This document shows positions 62,259-64,000 of a stretch of DNA of 64,000 bases, in pieces; position 1 is the first letter of the stretch, and each line of letters starts with the position of its first letter. Under the pieces are notes generated by a model that worked only from the letters and a program-made list of their open reading frames with translations, did not search any database and was not told where the DNA came from. The stretch comes from an uncultured Oscillibacter sp. (GTDB lineage: Bacteria; Bacillota; Clostridia; Oscillospirales; Oscillospiraceae): NCBI GenBank assembly GCA_900544615.1, contig UQVS01000006.1:1-64000 (forward strand), written 5' to 3'. The position numbers and the translations under genes are program-made.

Positions 62259-62717
62259 TTAGTCAATTTTTCCGGCTCTCCGAAGCTGCAAAGCTTCGTC
62301 CAGCAGTTCATAAAGCGGGCCGCAGTCCAGCTCATAGACCTTGGAGGAGGTCCCTGTCCCGGATACGCGCATTGCATCCGGAGCGATTTCAAGATGGCAG
62401 AGGTATCCGCTGCGCCCCGCTACAAAAACATCCCAGTCCACTTCCATCATGTCCAGCGCCCTGTGGGCTTCCGTTTTTTCCAGCTGATTCAGTGCATCTG
62501 CAAAGGCTTCAACGGTTTCCGCGTCCGTGATGATATATTTGCCGGAATTCCATTCCCTGCTTTCGTCCCAGCAGTTAATTTCCAGCGCCGCCGGAATCCG
62601 CTGAATGGGCAGCGGGCCGTCGGTGCGGACGCTCTCCGCACCGATCAGAAGCGCCACCGCGCTGACGATGAGCAAAATGCCAAGGGCAAAAAATCTGCTC
62701 TCCCGTAGTTCCCGCAT
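62259..62717 (-). CDS. Unknown membrane-anchored or exported protein
   Basis: The 152-residue product has one N-terminal hydrophobic helix (about 9-27) and an exported domain with CWDESREWNSGKYIITDAETV and LDMMEVDWDVFV. No family recognised. It sits between yhbY and nadD-yqeK on the same strand with short gaps, so it is part of the cluster. Confidence 0.7.
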   Translation of the reverse strand: MRELRESRFFALGILLIVSAVALLIGAESVRTDGPLPIQRIPAALEINCWDESREWNSGKYIITDAETVEAFADALNQLEKTEAHRALDMMEVDWDVFVAGRSGYLCHLEIAPDAMRVSGTGTSSKVYELDCGPLYELLDEALQLRRAGKID

Positions 62718-62735
62718 AGAGCCTCCTTTTTGTGC

Positions 62736-63065
62736 TTACGCCTGCCGCTTCCCGACGGACTTCACCAGCTGGATGCGCTTCTCTTTCGGCTTGCTGTGGC
62801 TCTCCCGGTACAGCACGAACTTCGTGCCGATCACCTGCACCACTTCGCTGCGGGTGGCCTTGGCCAACTCCTGCGCCGCCAGACGGGCATCGTACTCGAT
62901 ATTGTTTTCCAGAACCTTGCCCTTAATCAGCTCCCGCGCCTCCAGCGCGTCATCAGCCTGCTTGACGAGGTTCTCTCCGATGCCGTCCTTGCCGATATGG
63001 AGGATGGTGTCCATGGTGTTGGCCAGCCCCCGCAGCTGTGCCCGCTGTTTGCTTGTCAGTTCCAT
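62736..63065 (-). CDS. yhbY: YhbY-family CRM-domain RNA-binding protein
   Basis: The 109-residue protein has the CRM pattern LTSKQRAQLRGLANTMDTILHIGKDGIGENLV and a late VQVIGTKFVLYRES with a GxxG-type loop. YhbY associates with pre-50S ribosomal particles. It usually precedes nadD in Firmicutes, as here. Confidence 0.93.
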   Translation of the reverse strand: MELTSKQRAQLRGLANTMDTILHIGKDGIGENLVKQADDALEARELIKGKVLENNIEYDARLAAQELAKATRSEVVQVIGTKFVLYRESHSKPKEKRIQLVKSVGKRQA

Positions 63066-63075
63066 AAAATTCCTT

Positions 63076-63303
63076 TCATTTGGGCTTCTTGGCCCAGCGT
63101 TCTCTGATATCGTCCAAATTGCTTTTCCGCAGCCATTCCTCGGAGTAGCCGCAGGTGCAGCAGACGAAGCGGTCTACCGGAGCCGCATCGAGTATCCCCA
63201 GCGGCACTTCATTACAGCAAAAACGTCCGCTTCCCGAAGCCGTTCCCGGCACCTTTACGATGTCCGTTCCCCCGCACTTGGGGCATACGCCTGTCTTTTT
63301 CAT
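63076..63303 (-). CDS. Small zinc-ribbon protein
   Basis: The 75-residue product has two zinc knuckles (CPKCGG and CCTCGY) and a Trp-rich C-terminus (EEWLRKSNLDDIRERW). Function unknown. Ten bases before yhbY in the same cluster. Confidence 0.75.
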   Translation of the reverse strand: MKKTGVCPKCGGTDIVKVPGTASGSGRFCCNEVPLGILDAAPVDRFVCCTCGYSEEWLRKSNLDDIRERWAKKPK

Positions 63304-63372
63304 ACAGCTTCTCCTCTCTGATCAGCCTGTTTTCAGAAGTTCCCGCGCGCCTTATCCCCACGCGCCGGGCTG

Positions 63373-63978
63373 TTATTTAATAGACGGATTTTCCTTCAGA
63401 TAAGTTTCCAGTTTCCCGGTAAATTCCCGCAGAGCTTTGCCGCGATGGGAAATTTCCGCCTTTTCCTCCTGAGTCAGCTGTGCAAAGGTCTTTGCCTTGT
63501 CAGGCACAAAGAATACAGGGTCATAACCGAACCCGTTGTCTCCCATAGGCGCAAAGGCGATGGTGCCGGGGGCCTGTCCCTCAGCGGTGATGGTATCGCC
63601 GTTGGGGAAGGCGCAGGCAATGGCGCAGGTAAAATGCGCCGCCCGCGTGGTCTGCCCCCGGAGGTTTTGCAGCAGCAGAGTATACCGGCCTTGATCGTCC
63701 AGCCCCTCGCCGCCGTACCGGGCGGAATACACGCCGGGTGCGCCGTTGAGCGCGTCCACGCAGAGGCCGGAATCGTCGGCAATGGCCGGAAGCTTTGCCA
63801 GCTCGCAGATGGCTTTTGCTTTCAGCATGGCGTTTTCCGCAAAGGTGACGCCGGTCTCTTCCACATCCACGGTGATCCCCAGATCCCTGGGACTGACCAC
63901 TTCCACGCCGAACTGGCTCAGAATGGCCCCCATCTCCCGGATCTTATTGGGATTGTGGGTCGCAAGCACAAATTTCAT
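63373..63978 (-). CDS. rdgB: XTP/dITP diphosphatase (RdgB/HAM1)
   Basis: The 201-residue protein starts with KFVLATHNPNKIREM and has AFAENAMLKAKA-like TFAENAMLKAKAIC, ADDSGLCVDALNGAPGVYSARY, GFGYDPVFFVP and ISHRGKALREF, all RdgB signatures. It removes deaminated purine triphosphates. ATG at 63978 follows GGGAGG; a GTG lies one codon upstream. Confidence 0.96.
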   Translation of the reverse strand: MKFVLATHNPNKIREMGAILSQFGVEVVSPRDLGITVDVEETGVTFAENAMLKAKAICELAKLPAIADDSGLCVDALNGAPGVYSARYGGEGLDDQGRYTLLLQNLRGQTTRAAHFTCAIACAFPNGDTITAEGQAPGTIAFAPMGDNGFGYDPVFFVPDKAKTFAQLTQEEKAEISHRGKALREFTGKLETYLKENPSIK

Positions 63979-64000
63979 CACAGCTTCCCTCCCAGTGCTT

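Overview
The window looks like a chromosome segment of a strictly anaerobic, spore-forming Clostridia bacterium, most likely an Oscillospiraceae relative (Flavonifractor, Oscillibacter or Lawsonibacter type). The evidence is the Clostridia-type IspH-ribosomal protein S1 fusion, a NadD-YqeK fusion, the sporulation gene gerW, a CotJC-type manganese catalase, a leuS T-box leader, a Gram-positive LexA box, and an acetate-type CoA-transferase beside a TRAP transporter. No rRNA, tRNA or CRISPR array was seen.

Region 1 (1-~6820) is the right part of an integrative or plasmid-like element. It carries a type III methyltransferase (cut by the window edge), a membrane protein, a Fic protein and a GIY-YIG nuclease in one leftward operon; then mobC with a candidate oriT but no relaxase, a HipA-like kinase with an AbrB-like partner, repA, tnpV and parB. 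It ends inside a manganese catalase (cotJC-like) gene.

Region 2 (7049-21861) is a 14,813-bp segment inserted in the same catalase gene. The two gene pieces abut in frame at a shared GCAGCAGA. Joining the two ends of the segment recreates a 52-bp attP-like site: 25-bp half-sites (19/25 matching as inverted repeats) around a central GA, the signature of a large serine recombinase. A recombinase of that class is inside. The cargo is an ABC-F ATPase with an attenuator-type leader, a glycosyltransferase fused to a winged helix, a MATE pseudogene, a YoaK-family protein, a complete-looking F1Fo ATP synthase operon and a divergent LysR regulator. The ATP synthase has no free delta subunit; instead a delta C-terminal domain is fused to the front of the alpha subunit. 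Excision would restore the catalase reading frame exactly, so a skin-like sporulation-linked rearrangement is possible, although the 5' third of the gene is also missing next to region 1.

Region 3 (22,100-38,300) holds a Lar-like zinc-ribbon protein, a TRAP transporter (dctPQM order in transcription), a CoA-transferase, and leftward housekeeping genes: the run cmk-plsC-ispH/rpsA, a BaiN-like flavoprotein, an RpiR regulator, rluB, a D-Ala-D-Ala carboxypeptidase, gerW, a DUF2953 protein, scpB, scpA and an M50 protease.

Region 4 (38,400-55,700) holds DegV with a MarR regulator, gltX-asnA, SOS-controlled lexA, a polysaccharide deacetylase, an MMPL transporter with a large secreted coiled-coil partner, metK, a TetR regulator, yqeB, cstA and an unknown membrane protein. 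Region 5 (55,700-64,000) is leuS with its T-box, a membrane-anchored XRE regulator, and the conserved cluster rdgB-(zinc ribbon)-yhbY-(unknown)-nadD/yqeK-LCP-rsfS, all transcribed leftward.
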